Source: an uncultured Eubacteriales bacterium (lineage in GTDB: Bacteria > Bacillota > Clostridia > Christensenellales > Borkfalkiaceae). From it: a DNA stretch of 64,000 nucleotides. A program made the translations under genes and the position numbers. The DNA is taken from NCBI GenBank assembly GCA_905209085.1, contig CAJLRM010000006.1, forward strand, positions 1 through 64,000, in the 5' to 3' direction. The first letter of the stretch is position 1. Each line of letters begins with the position of its first letter. Positions 48,198-57,579 of this stretch are shown here, piece by piece. The notes under the pieces are model-generated. The model was given only the letters and a program-made list of their open reading frames with translations, had not been told where the DNA came from and did no database searches.

Positions 48198-50156
48198 ATG
48201 GAAAAGAGAAAAAAAATCAAGCTGGTCAACGTCACGGCGTTCGTCCTTGCTCTCCTTATCTTTTTTACGGGGCTTTGCAGCGTCGTGTATTTTATCGGCG
48301 GAAACGGCATCTTCAACATGAAGGGGCTGGAATATCCCGATTACCCCGCGGCAAACGTGAATCCCGAGATAGACAGCTGGACGCAGTGGAAAAGCTATGA
48401 CGACAACGTGATCGAGATCGATTGGTTTGTAGACGATACGGCGGCGGCTTTTCCCGATCAAAACAGCATGATTTATAAACGGATACTCGAAAAAACGGGC
48501 GTAAAAATCAATTTCAAGAAAGCGACGTCGGGCGACGGAACGGAAATTGCGACGAAAATAGCGGGCAACAATCTGCCCGACGTCGTCAGCATCAAAGCGA
48601 ACACCACTTTGAAAAACGAACTCGCCAAGGAACAGACCTGCTATCCCATACAGGAGCTTGCGTCGCGCTGGGCGCCTTCCCTTTTGAAAAGACTGCGCGA
48701 AGACGAGGAAATGGTGAGCTATTACGAATATTCCGACGGATACATCTACGGGATACCCAATAATTTTTATATGACGAAGGACGTGGAAACGTACGGCGAA
48801 TCGGGCAGGTCGCTGGTGCCCACCGGCGCGGCGCTTGCGAGAAAGGATTATCTCGACGCCTACCATGCGTACCGGCGGGAAGCGGATCCCGATTTCGACG
48901 AGGCGGAGGTGGCGACGCCGCAGGGAATGCTCGACTTTTTGCTTTGGGTGAAGGAAACTTATCATTTGTCAAACAGCAATCCCACCGTGAATATTTCCGC
49001 GTTCGAAAAGGATCGAACGCACGGAAGCCTCGGGATGCGCTGGCTCATGGAGTATTTTTCCGTGCCGGAAGAGAACGCGGACGGCGAGTACGTCTATCAG
49101 CAGGCGCAGGACGAATTTGTCGAGATGATGGCGTGGCTGAACGAGCTGTATCGGGCGAATCTTTTGACGGAAGGCTCCCTCGGGGCAAACGCCTCCACCG
49201 TCGGACAATACTTACAGAACGGCGACATCGCTTTGTTCGTCGGCTCCACCGTCAATTATGCGACGCAGCTTAAAAACTGGGAACTGAACATCAGCGGGAA
49301 AAATCCGATCGGGGAAGAAGCGAGATACGTTCCCATCATCTTTTCCAATTCCGCGGGAACGACGCCTCAGCTGGCGATAACGGGAAATTCGTATATGTAT
49401 ACGATGATCTCCGCGAACTGCAAGCGTCCCGACAGAGTCATAAAGCTTTTCGATTATCTCTATTCGGACGAAGGGCAGGAGCTAGTCTGTTACGGAATCG
49501 AGGACACGGAAGAGCAGGCGGGGAGTTTTGTCTACGCGAAACGTCCGGGCGCTACGGAAACTTTGGCAAACGGAAAGACGTACACCTACAAATACGGGCA
49601 GATAGAATACAGCGCCGCCGCGAAAGCCGCCTGGAACAGCGGCAACGTCAATTCCTACGGGTTTTATCAGATGACTCTCTTTTATAAGCCCATGTATATG
49701 TATTTGTCTTCCGCCTCGGGCGGGCAGTTTAACAATTACCGCGACTATGTGAAGTATAACTCGAAAGCGGCGATCATTCCCTATGCGTACAGCTATCGGG
49801 GCTTCGAATTCGAGTTGGATTCCTCCGACAAGCGGTATACCGAATTGTATACGGTAGAAGCGACGCTTCGCAATAAGTGGTTTCAAAAATATACGGGCAT
49901 CATCGGCTCGGATTCTTCGGAAACGGTGGAAAAAGAGATCCGAAAGATGCTCGTATGGTGCGAGTCCGTGGGACTGGACGACTACATCGCTTTCAAAAAC
50001 GAGTGCTTTCAGGCGCATAAGAAAAAGATGGGGATCGCTTACGCTTCTCCCATCAACGATCCGAAAAACACCGCGTATAAAAATCTGACGATTTCCTCCG
50101 TATACGGCGATACCAGCCGCTATCTGCAAGTCCCCGAAGAAATCGCGAGAAATTAA
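48198..50156 (+). CDS. Extracellular solute-binding protein (LipO/YtcQ type)
   Basis: A 652-aa family 1 sugar-binding protein, longer than the usual ~500 aa. It should capture the oligosaccharide and deliver it to the two permeases just upstream. After a basic start it has one strong hydrophobic segment (about 10-35). There is no proper lipobox; the only Cys there is in FTGLCSVVYF. It may be held by an uncleaved helix. The DVVSIKANTTLKNEL and GDIALFVGSTVNYATQLKNW segments fit this family. ATG at 48198 is preferred (AGGTGA 5 nt before) over GTG at 48189. Confidence 0.9.
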   Translation: MEKRKKIKLVNVTAFVLALLIFFTGLCSVVYFIGGNGIFNMKGLEYPDYPAANVNPEIDSWTQWKSYDDNVIEIDWFVDDTAAAFPDQNSMIYKRILEKTGVKINFKKATSGDGTEIATKIAGNNLPDVVSIKANTTLKNELAKEQTCYPIQELASRWAPSLLKRLREDEEMVSYYEYSDGYIYGIPNNFYMTKDVETYGESGRSLVPTGAALARKDYLDAYHAYRREADPDFDEAEVATPQGMLDFLLWVKETYHLSNSNPTVNISAFEKDRTHGSLGMRWLMEYFSVPEENADGEYVYQQAQDEFVEMMAWLNELYRANLLTEGSLGANASTVGQYLQNGDIALFVGSTVNYATQLKNWELNISGKNPIGEEARYVPIIFSNSAGTTPQLAITGNSYMYTMISANCKRPDRVIKLFDYLYSDEGQELVCYGIEDTEEQAGSFVYAKRPGATETLANGKTYTYKYGQIEYSAAAKAAWNSGNVNSYGFYQMTLFYKPMYMYLSSASGGQFNNYRDYVKYNSKAAIIPYAYSYRGFEFELDSSDKRYTELYTVEATLRNKWFQKYTGIIGSDSSETVEKEIRKMLVWCESVGLDDYIAFKNECFQAHKKKMGIAYASPINDPKNTAYKNLTISSVYGDTSRYLQVPEEIARN

Positions 50157-50170
50157 TCTGGACGGTCTTT

Positions 50171-51067
50171 ATGAAAATAATCATTGATACGGATATCGGG
50201 GACGATATCGACGACGCTTTTGCGTTGCAGCTGGCTTTGAACACTCCCGAGCTTGAAATTCTCGGCGTCACGACGGCTTTCCGCAACGCGTACAAGAGAG
50301 GAAAAATCGTCGCCGCGCTGCTCGCCGCAAACAAGAGAAGGGATATTCCCGTCTACGCGGGCGAGGACGAGGCGCTAAGCGGAGGAATCTGTAAACTCAC
50401 CTATGAAACCGAGCCGGTGAAAGACGCGGACGGAAGCGTAAACGTTCCGCAGTATCGGGAGGAATTTTCTTCCTATGAAGTAAAGAGAGGAGGCGTGGAG
50501 TTCCTTTTGCGGGCGGCGGCGGAAAATCCGGGCGAAGTGACGCTGGTGTGCCTCGCTCCGCTGACGAATGTCGCGGCGGCGTATCTCAAAGACGGCGAAA
50601 CGTTTTCAAAACTGAAAAAAATCGTCATGATGGGCGGACAGGTGAACGGGGACTACGCGGAATGGAATTTCCGATGCGACGCGAAGGCGGCGAAGATCGT
50701 TTTCGAAAGCGGTATGCCGATAAAGATGATCGGCATCAACGTCACGAAATACTGTAAACTCACGGAGCGGGAGATTTCTCTCGTCAACGCCTCCGAGAGC
50801 GGGAGCGGAAAATTGCTCTCGCAAATGCTGAAAAAATGGCTCGCGGACAACGACTACGAAAAAAGCCCGATCATGCACGACGGATTGGCCGTCGCGGAAC
50901 TCACCGAAAATTTCTGCGTTTACGAAACGAGAAGCGCGACCGTATGCGAAAAGGGCGAAAACGCGGGAAAGCTCGCGCCGGGAAAATATCCCGCAGAGAT
51001 GGCGACGGAAGTAAAAAACGAGGAATTTATCGACTTTTTAATGAGTCGGTTGAGGAGGACTATATGA
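50171..51067 (+). CDS. Nucleoside hydrolase family protein
   Basis: A 298-aa enzyme of the inosine-uridine nucleoside N-ribohydrolase fold. The calcium-binding Asp cluster is DTDIGDDIDDAFAL (residues 6-19). Later conserved parts are TLVCLAPLTNVAAA, KIVMMGGQVNGDYAEWNFRCDAKAA and IMHDGLAVAELT with the active-site His-Asp. No signal peptide, so it is cytosolic. It would release a pentose (usually ribose) from an N- or O-glycoside. It sits inside the importer operon, 14 bp after the binding protein, so its substrate probably comes through that importer. Confidence 0.9.
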   Translation: MKIIIDTDIGDDIDDAFALQLALNTPELEILGVTTAFRNAYKRGKIVAALLAANKRRDIPVYAGEDEALSGGICKLTYETEPVKDADGSVNVPQYREEFSSYEVKRGGVEFLLRAAAENPGEVTLVCLAPLTNVAAAYLKDGETFSKLKKIVMMGGQVNGDYAEWNFRCDAKAAKIVFESGMPIKMIGINVTKYCKLTEREISLVNASESGSGKLLSQMLKKWLADNDYEKSPIMHDGLAVAELTENFCVYETRSATVCEKGENAGKLAPGKYPAEMATEVKNEEFIDFLMSRLRRTI

Positions 51068-52554
51068 ATAAATGGAAAGCGGTTTTGGCTTGTATGACGG
51101 TCTGCGCGACCGTCGCCGTCGGGACGAACGTTCCCGCGGGATCGGGGCGGGCGAACGCGGGGGCAAGCAAGGCGGATTTCAGCGAAGCGCCCGTTCTCGT
51201 CAGTACGGACGTAAAGCGCAGCGGCAGCGAGTCCATGCGCGTGGAGCTCGATTCCGCGTACACCGTGACGGGAAATTGCGCGGCGGTGAAGGTGTACGTA
51301 AAAAACGCCAGTCTGCCCGCCGTGCTCATGAGCGTTTCGCTCACGGACAGCGCGGGAAAAACGTATAAGAGCAACACGTTCGACGCAGGCAAGGTAAGCG
51401 CCGTCGATTACGCGGCGGCGGGGGACGAGTATAAAAAGCTCAATCGCGTCAAAGACAGCGAGTTTATCGAGGTCCCTTACGGCTTTTACGGCACCGTTTA
51501 TCTCCCGTATGCTTCTTTCAATCGCAACGCGGGGGAAACGCCCGCGGATATTCAGTCCGTCGAGGTGGGATTCGGCGCGCAGAGCCTGGGCTACGACACA
51601 TTGGAGGCGGACATTCAGAAGGTGTACGTGTTCGGCGTCTACGACGCGGCGTTCGACGAAGAGAAACGGACGGAATCGGCGCGTTCGACGATCGTGGATT
51701 ACAGCGAAAAGGCGATAGCGGATATTTCCGTGGACGGCGACACCCTCGTCCTCGCCAAAGCGGACGAATACGATATGGACAGTTTGGAATACGCCTACAA
51801 TCATAAAAAAGACGCCTGCAAACAAATCGGGGACGTGAAAATTGTCAACGATTTCGATATTCCCGCGTCCTTGACCGCGCTCAACGCCGAAAAAGCGCAG
51901 ACCGACAGGCGCTGGCGGTATTCGAAAATGGGGCAGACGAGCGAGTATTCTTTCGTGGAAAGCGGGATAAGCGGGGAGATGCTGAAATACACCCTTCCCA
52001 CAGAGCAGAATCCCGACGTTTCCAATGTATATTCCAGTCTGCATTTCAATCTCGCCGACGACGCGCAGGATTGGTCGGGCGCGAAAGGGATCACCTGCTG
52101 GGTAAAGAATCCTGCCGCCACGGAATACAGCGTCAATTTCGAGATCTTTCTCTACAACGACAAAACGGATATTCTCGAACAGTACAATTTGAACAGCTCC
52201 TCCTCGGCTTATAAGACGGTATACGCCTACAATACGGCGACGGGAGAGGAGTTCAGCTATAACACGCAGACGTTTATCCGCGTCCCCGCCTCCTTCGAGG
52301 GCTGGCTGAGGATCCCTTTCTCGCAGTACGAGGCGCCCGCGTGGACGATGAACAAGCCGTATAACAGCGAGGGCGTATTCGATATCGACCGCTATAAGGT
52401 CTACAAGATCTCCTTTTCGCGGTTGTTGAAATCCAATTACGGCTCCACGTTATACATGGATAATCTGGGCGCGTATTACGACGATTTTTCGGTGGGCGGG
52501 CTGTTTGACAAGACGAAGCCCTCCATCAAAGAGTGTATAAACGGAGGGAAATAA
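51064..52554 (+). CDS. Secreted protein with jelly-roll carbohydrate-binding-like domains
   Basis: A 496-aa exported protein. A signal peptide (about 1-34, ending near RANA) is followed by two beta-sandwich regions (about 45-205 and 310-480). These resemble CBM11/CIA30-type glycan-binding domains: GNCAAVKVYVKNASLPAVLM with YGTVYLPYASF, then GAKGITCWVKNPAA with EGWLRIPFSQYEAP. No catalytic motif and no anchor were seen, so it may be a released or complex-bound binding protein. It overlaps the previous stop by 4 bp (ATGA) with AGGAGG upstream. Confidence 0.75.
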   Translation: MNKWKAVLACMTVCATVAVGTNVPAGSGRANAGASKADFSEAPVLVSTDVKRSGSESMRVELDSAYTVTGNCAAVKVYVKNASLPAVLMSVSLTDSAGKTYKSNTFDAGKVSAVDYAAAGDEYKKLNRVKDSEFIEVPYGFYGTVYLPYASFNRNAGETPADIQSVEVGFGAQSLGYDTLEADIQKVYVFGVYDAAFDEEKRTESARSTIVDYSEKAIADISVDGDTLVLAKADEYDMDSLEYAYNHKKDACKQIGDVKIVNDFDIPASLTALNAEKAQTDRRWRYSKMGQTSEYSFVESGISGEMLKYTLPTEQNPDVSNVYSSLHFNLADDAQDWSGAKGITCWVKNPAATEYSVNFEIFLYNDKTDILEQYNLNSSSSAYKTVYAYNTATGEEFSYNTQTFIRVPASFEGWLRIPFSQYEAPAWTMNKPYNSEGVFDIDRYKVYKISFSRLLKSNYGSTLYMDNLGAYYDDFSVGGLFDKTKPSIKECINGGK

Positions 52555-52555
52555 A

Positions 52556-53782
52556 ATGAAAAAAATATCCTGCATTTTAAGCGCGCTGTTTTGTCTTTCG
52601 CTTCTCTTCGCCTCCTCCTGCGGCGGGGAAAAGACGAGCGAAAGCGACCATTCGGGCGGCGTTTCCTCCGAAGAGGAAACTTACGAACAGAAAAAGCTTT
52701 CGGGCATAGACCCCGTATTCTCGGAAAGCCAGGGCTATTACAACGAAAGTCCGTCCGTATTCGAGGCCGCTTCGGGAGAACGCTATCTCTATTATACCCG
52801 CAATACGGTGAAAAACGACGACGCCACGGACAGCATCGCGGTCAGGAAAGCCACCTACACCGCGAACGGCTGGACATACGGCGAGGCGAAAACGCTTCTC
52901 GTGCCCTCCGAAAGCGGCTGGGATTCAAAGAGCGTATTCGGCGCGGACGTCGTCAGGGGGAGCTTTTCTTATCGAGGAACCGATTATTCCTATCTGATGG
53001 CGTACAGCGGCAGCGACGAAAAGAATCGGGCAAACGCCGAGATCGGCCTCGCCGTTTCGAAAACGCCCGACGGAGAATGGGTGAAAGTCGGATCCTCGCC
53101 CGTCGTCACATTCGACGCGGGGCATTACGACCCGATGGGAATCCTCTCCTACCGCGGCGCGATAGAGCCGAGCCTCGTCAGCTTCGACAAGGGCGGAAAG
53201 GTGTATCTGTTCTACACCTACTACGAATATCTCAACGGCAGTTATGTGCTGGAAATGGACGCGGGCGACCTCGATCATCCCGTCCTCGGCGGCAGAAAGC
53301 TCGTCCCCGTGTCGGGTTTACAGGATATGGGCGCTTCCAATACTCAGCTATATAGCGGCGATTTCGTGTTCGACGAAGAGGACGATTCCCTGATCGCCGT
53401 CCGCAACGTAGCCACGACGGTGACCGTGCAGCCCAAAGTTTCTCAGGCTTTGCAGATCGTCAGGGCGAAAGCGGACGTCCTCGACGCGATCGAACAGGAG
53501 TGGAAGCCTGCGGACAAAAAGACCGTATGGTGGTCGCAGGTCGGCGCTAACGGGAAGATCGACGGGGACAGCACGGCGGTAGAGGACGACGTGGATAAGA
53601 TGTTCGGCTATGAGCGGATCTTCGGCGGCGCGATCGTTTCCGACGAATACGGGCATTTGCTGACGTACGGAGAACTCGACGTCTACTTCACGACGCAGGG
53701 AATATACGGCGACGCTTCCTTTGCCTTAGAAAACGACTATAAGTATTCGCAGATGATCCATATGCTTACGGTAACGTTATGA
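52556..53782 (+). CDS. Lipoprotein with a glycosidase-like beta-propeller
   Basis: A 408-aa exported lipoprotein. The signal peptide ends FASSC (Cys22), followed by a Ser/Glu-rich linker to about residue 45. The rest reads as a five-bladed propeller of the GH43/GH117-like type: YYNESPSVFEAASGERYLYYTR, DYSYLMAYSG, AIEPSLVSFDKGGKVYLFYTYYE and DDSLIAVRNVA. I could not assign catalytic acids by eye, so glycosidase activity is inferred from the fold and neighbours. It starts 1 bp after the previous stop with GGAGGG upstream. Confidence 0.75.
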   Translation: MKKISCILSALFCLSLLFASSCGGEKTSESDHSGGVSSEEETYEQKKLSGIDPVFSESQGYYNESPSVFEAASGERYLYYTRNTVKNDDATDSIAVRKATYTANGWTYGEAKTLLVPSESGWDSKSVFGADVVRGSFSYRGTDYSYLMAYSGSDEKNRANAEIGLAVSKTPDGEWVKVGSSPVVTFDAGHYDPMGILSYRGAIEPSLVSFDKGGKVYLFYTYYEYLNGSYVLEMDAGDLDHPVLGGRKLVPVSGLQDMGASNTQLYSGDFVFDEEDDSLIAVRNVATTVTVQPKVSQALQIVRAKADVLDAIEQEWKPADKKTVWWSQVGANGKIDGDSTAVEDDVDKMFGYERIFGGAIVSDEYGHLLTYGELDVYFTTQGIYGDASFALENDYKYSQMIHMLTVTL

Positions 53783-55497
53783 AAAAGAAAATCTTAAAAT
53801 TATTTTCCGTATGCCTTGCCATGATGGGAGCGCTGCTCATGAGTTCTTTTCGATTCGAAACATCTTTATCGACCGCTTCTGCGGCGGCAAACGACGGAAT
53901 TACGATCCGCCGTTCGACGGACGAGGGCGTTTTGGATACGCCCGTGTCTTCGGGTTCCTCGGAAACGTACAAGGAAAGCGATCGGCAATGGCTGGGGCTG
54001 CCCACGATCTCCAAGACGCCCGGAGGAAGGCTCTGGTGCGCGTTTCAGACGGGGGACGCGAAAGAGGGCGCGGAGGGCACGGACAATTACGACGTGATGT
54101 ATTACAGCGACGACGAGGGCAGGACTTGGTCCGAGGAATATTTCATCTTCGACGTGGAGGACGAAAGCATCCGACTGACGGACCCCAGACTGTTCGAGGA
54201 CAATTTCGGGAAGCTGTGGCTCGTCCTGATTCGGGGCGGCGGAAAGGGAACGTATGCGATGCAGATGAAAAACCCCGACTGCGAGAGTCCGATGGAAAAT
54301 CTCCGATTCGGAGAGCCTGTCTGGTGGCTGACATATCCGCCCGCGCACCGTCCCACCGTTCTTTCCAACGGCAGATGGACGACGCCCGTCGAGGCGAACG
54401 TAAAGAGTCAGTCCACGTACATTTGTAATCCCGACGACGAAAACGGCACGTATATCTGGCGCGAAATTACGGCGCCTGACGGTCAGGCGGTCACCTCTTT
54501 CCCCGACAGGAAATCTTACGGGGAATCGCAGATCATAGAACTGCAAAGCGGCAGGCTGATGATGGCTTCCCGATTGCAGAAAAATGCGGGCAACGGCTTG
54601 GAGGTGTCTTATTCCGACGATTACGGCGCGCATTGGACGCCCTATCGATCGGGGCTCGACTTTCCCTTTGCGGGACCGAGCAGCAAATTCCATATTCAAC
54701 GCCTGAAAAGCGGCAATATCCTCTTCGTCAATCACGAGAGCCTGAGCGACAGAACTAACCTCACGGCATGGCTTTCGACGGACGACGGAAAGACGTTCCC
54801 CTATAAAATCCTGCTGGACGACAGGCAGATAGACGGATTTTGGGGCGTTAGCTATCCCGAAGCCGCCGCGCAGCAGGGCGAAAACGGAGAGATCTATATC
54901 GTCTACGACGGAGGCAGGTATACGCAGAAAGAGATCCGCATGGCGATTCTCACCGAGGAGGACATAAAAGCGGGCGAAATCGTTTCCGAAAGCGGGACGC
55001 TGAGGAGAGCCGTGATCAGCGGAGGCGGGTATACCGATCTGACCGAACTGGACGCGTCGACTCTTTACGACAGATACCGCTACGTGGAAACGGGAACGAG
55101 CAGGGAAGCGGTGATAAGCGATTTGCCCGCCGAAGTGAAGGCTTCGGACAAAGAGGGAAGGACGTATACGCTTACGGGCGAATGGGTAAGCGGGAATTAT
55201 AACGCAAACGAAAAGGGAAGATATACGTTTGAATTCATCACGTCCGATCTTCCCGACAAAGTGCAGGACGGACTCGGGCTGTTAAGGGTGTACGTGGGGG
55301 TCGGACTGACCGACCCGAAGGAAAACGGCGGCGATTCGTCCGATTCGTCCGGCGCGGGAACTTCGGATTCGGGAAACACGGAAAGCCCGGGCGGAAACTC
55401 CCGCGCAGGCGGCTGCAACGGGATGATTGGCGGGATCGCCGCGGGATTCGCGGGGCTTGCGGCGATTGCTTTCATCCATAAAAAAAGAAAATCATAA
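53779..55497 (+). CDS. Surface BNR/sialidase-like protein with Cys-TM-Lys tail
   Basis: A 572-aa exported protein. A signal peptide (about 1-35) is followed by a six-bladed BNR propeller (about 60-410). Three Asp-boxes are visible: SDDEGRTW (110-117), SDDYGAHW (279-286) and STDDGKTF (333-340). A beta-sandwich module follows (about 430-505). The RIP motif of GH33 sialidases was not found, so another exo-glycosidase or lyase activity is possible. The tail has a Gly/Ser-rich stalk, GGC (Cys546), a Gly/Ala-rich helix and a KKRKS end. It overlaps the previous gene by 4 bp. Confidence 0.82.
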   Translation: MKKKILKLFSVCLAMMGALLMSSFRFETSLSTASAAANDGITIRRSTDEGVLDTPVSSGSSETYKESDRQWLGLPTISKTPGGRLWCAFQTGDAKEGAEGTDNYDVMYYSDDEGRTWSEEYFIFDVEDESIRLTDPRLFEDNFGKLWLVLIRGGGKGTYAMQMKNPDCESPMENLRFGEPVWWLTYPPAHRPTVLSNGRWTTPVEANVKSQSTYICNPDDENGTYIWREITAPDGQAVTSFPDRKSYGESQIIELQSGRLMMASRLQKNAGNGLEVSYSDDYGAHWTPYRSGLDFPFAGPSSKFHIQRLKSGNILFVNHESLSDRTNLTAWLSTDDGKTFPYKILLDDRQIDGFWGVSYPEAAAQQGENGEIYIVYDGGRYTQKEIRMAILTEEDIKAGEIVSESGTLRRAVISGGGYTDLTELDASTLYDRYRYVETGTSREAVISDLPAEVKASDKEGRTYTLTGEWVSGNYNANEKGRYTFEFITSDLPDKVQDGLGLLRVYVGVGLTDPKENGGDSSDSSGAGTSDSGNTESPGGNSRAGGCNGMIGGIAAGFAGLAAIAFIHKKRKS

Positions 55498-55508
55498 GGA
55501 GGAATTTT

Positions 55509-57545
55509 ATGAAAAAATTGACAAAAATCAAATTGGCGGCAGTGTTCGCCTGCGCCTGCTCGGCGATCCTTGGCGCGGCGATGATGCTCGGCGGGCAGAT
55601 CCGCGCCGGCGCGGAAGAAAATATGACGGCGATCACTTCCGTTCCCGAGGACGAACTCGTCTGCCTTTCCAACGACGACGCGGCGATGTTTTATTCCAAT
55701 AAGACGGGGGCGACAAAGGTGCGCTATACGGCTGCGGAGGACTATGCGCTTACGGACGTCACCGACATCGCGGTGCGCCTTACGAACTCGCAGCGCCAGA
55801 CGAACAAGTCGAACGCGAGCGCGGGACTGACCTATTATCGGATAAAATTCAAGGATAACGATACGGTTTACAATATCAAGAACGAGCAATATATCCTGGG
55901 CGAGGACGGAACGACGAAGTTATATACGCACTTTAAGACGATCTCCCCGACGGGCTCCGTCAAGAGGACGTTCGGCATCACGGGCGCAGGGCAGATGTCT
56001 TTCACGGAAACTTTCGACGGAACGGTGTATATTCCCCTTTGGATGTTATACGACGGAAAAAGCACAGAGGAGGCGGACTGCCTCACCTCCCGCAGCGATT
56101 ACGCCGATTTGAAGATAGAATATGTGGAGTTTGAAGTTTCCACGTACAGATGGGATCTGATCGTCGGCGACATGGCTCTCGTAAAGCACACGGGCGAAGA
56201 ATACACGGAAACGGTGATGCGTTTCGAGAGAGAGGCTCAGGATTCTAACTGCACCCTGCTGACGGATATTTACGACGACGTGGAACTCGTCGTCAACGAC
56301 GTAAAGGCGACCGCGGACGGACAGGGCGCGTTCGCTGCCGCACTGGGCGAGATGGGGAGCGTGCAGATGCCCGCGGACAAACTGATGTTCTTCCGTCCCG
56401 TTTCGCTGTCGTCGAAGCTCGGCGCGGGATACGGCATCACGAATATTTTGATCAATTATTATAAAGACGACGTCCTCATTGACGCGGCGACGAGAAATCC
56501 TTTAAGCGAAGAGTATGCGCTTGGCGGTGAATACACCGTCCGCGACGGCGGAAGGGAGGAAAATACGTCGGCGCTCGGGCAGTCGCCCGTCAAAGTGGAG
56601 ATAAGGGCGACCGTTTCCCCCTTGATAAAGCTGAATCTCGCGGGAGAGAGCGAAGGCGTAGAGATTTCTTACAAAAAATTGGACGACGGCAGCGACGGCG
56701 TCATTTATCTCGCCAAGAATCAGGATTCCACGCTTACGGTAAAAGTGAAAGAGGGCTTCGACTTCGCGGGACTGAAACTGGGAAATAAGGAACTTGAAAA
56801 CGTCGGCGCGGAAGGAACATACGAATACGTCGTGAGGATCGCGGAGGAAAGCTCTCTCACCGTACTCGGGCTCGGGGAAGAGGTCAGGCTCAACGTCCTC
56901 CTCGCGGACGGCATAAAGGCGGAGGTTGCCATCGGCGATAGGATATTCACCGCGGCGGCGACGGAATACGCGAGCAATCTTCTCAAAAAACTGACGCTCA
57001 GCGTCCTTCCCGACGCGGGCTATGCGGTTAAGGTGGAAAAGGTGATTCCCGCGACGGAAACGGAAGAGGAACAAATCACCGAGATTTTATCCGACACCGA
57101 CGAATACGTCATCTCCGTAGACGGCGCGTTCAATATCCGCGTTTCGACGTCCGTGCTCACCTATCGTATTACTTACCGACTGAACAACGGCGTCCTCGCG
57201 GAAGGCGAGAGCAATCCCGAAACGATCACCGTTCTCGACGCCGTCGAATTGAAGAACCCCGTCAGAGAGGGATATACCTTTACGGGCTGGAAGATCGAGG
57301 GCAGGGATGGATATGTGACCGAGCTTAAAAATATCTCCGAAGACATCACCGTCGTCGCGGAGTTCAAGAGGGAAGTCGCTCCCGACAGTTCCTCCTCGGC
57401 GGACGCCTCCTCGTCCGTGGAAAGCTCCGGCGAAAACAGCTCTTCGGTCGGAACGGGCTGCGGCTCGACGATAGGGGCAGGGATGGGAATAACGATTGTT
57501 TTTCTCGCCGCGGGCGCGGCAATTCTGAAAAAGAAAAAGCGTTGA
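55509..57545 (+). CDS. Surface protein with InlB-type repeat and Cys-TM-Lys tail
   Basis: A 678-aa exported protein. A signal peptide (about 1-35) is followed by a beta-rich region (about 40-230) that may bind carbohydrate, several beta modules (about 240-545), then one Listeria-Bacteroides (Flg_new/InlB B) repeat near 550-620. That repeat is recognised from ITYRLNNGVLAEG and PVREGYTFTGWKIEG. The tail has a Ser-rich stalk, TGCGS (Cys651), one helix and a KKKKR end. No enzyme motif was seen. The likely role is binding or display on the cell surface. AAGGAGG precedes the ATG. Confidence 0.78.
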   Translation: MKKLTKIKLAAVFACACSAILGAAMMLGGQIRAGAEENMTAITSVPEDELVCLSNDDAAMFYSNKTGATKVRYTAAEDYALTDVTDIAVRLTNSQRQTNKSNASAGLTYYRIKFKDNDTVYNIKNEQYILGEDGTTKLYTHFKTISPTGSVKRTFGITGAGQMSFTETFDGTVYIPLWMLYDGKSTEEADCLTSRSDYADLKIEYVEFEVSTYRWDLIVGDMALVKHTGEEYTETVMRFEREAQDSNCTLLTDIYDDVELVVNDVKATADGQGAFAAALGEMGSVQMPADKLMFFRPVSLSSKLGAGYGITNILINYYKDDVLIDAATRNPLSEEYALGGEYTVRDGGREENTSALGQSPVKVEIRATVSPLIKLNLAGESEGVEISYKKLDDGSDGVIYLAKNQDSTLTVKVKEGFDFAGLKLGNKELENVGAEGTYEYVVRIAEESSLTVLGLGEEVRLNVLLADGIKAEVAIGDRIFTAAATEYASNLLKKLTLSVLPDAGYAVKVEKVIPATETEEEQITEILSDTDEYVISVDGAFNIRVSTSVLTYRITYRLNNGVLAEGESNPETITVLDAVELKNPVREGYTFTGWKIEGRDGYVTELKNISEDITVVAEFKREVAPDSSSSADASSSVESSGENSSSVGTGCGSTIGAGMGITIVFLAAGAAILKKKKR

Positions 57546-57579
57546 AAACGGATTGCCGACAGGCGATCGAAGGATTTTT

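Noticed and set aside
53779..55497. Assignment as a true GH33 sialidase
   Set aside because: Asp-boxes are present but the RIP motif was not found and no sialic acid catabolic genes are in the locus.
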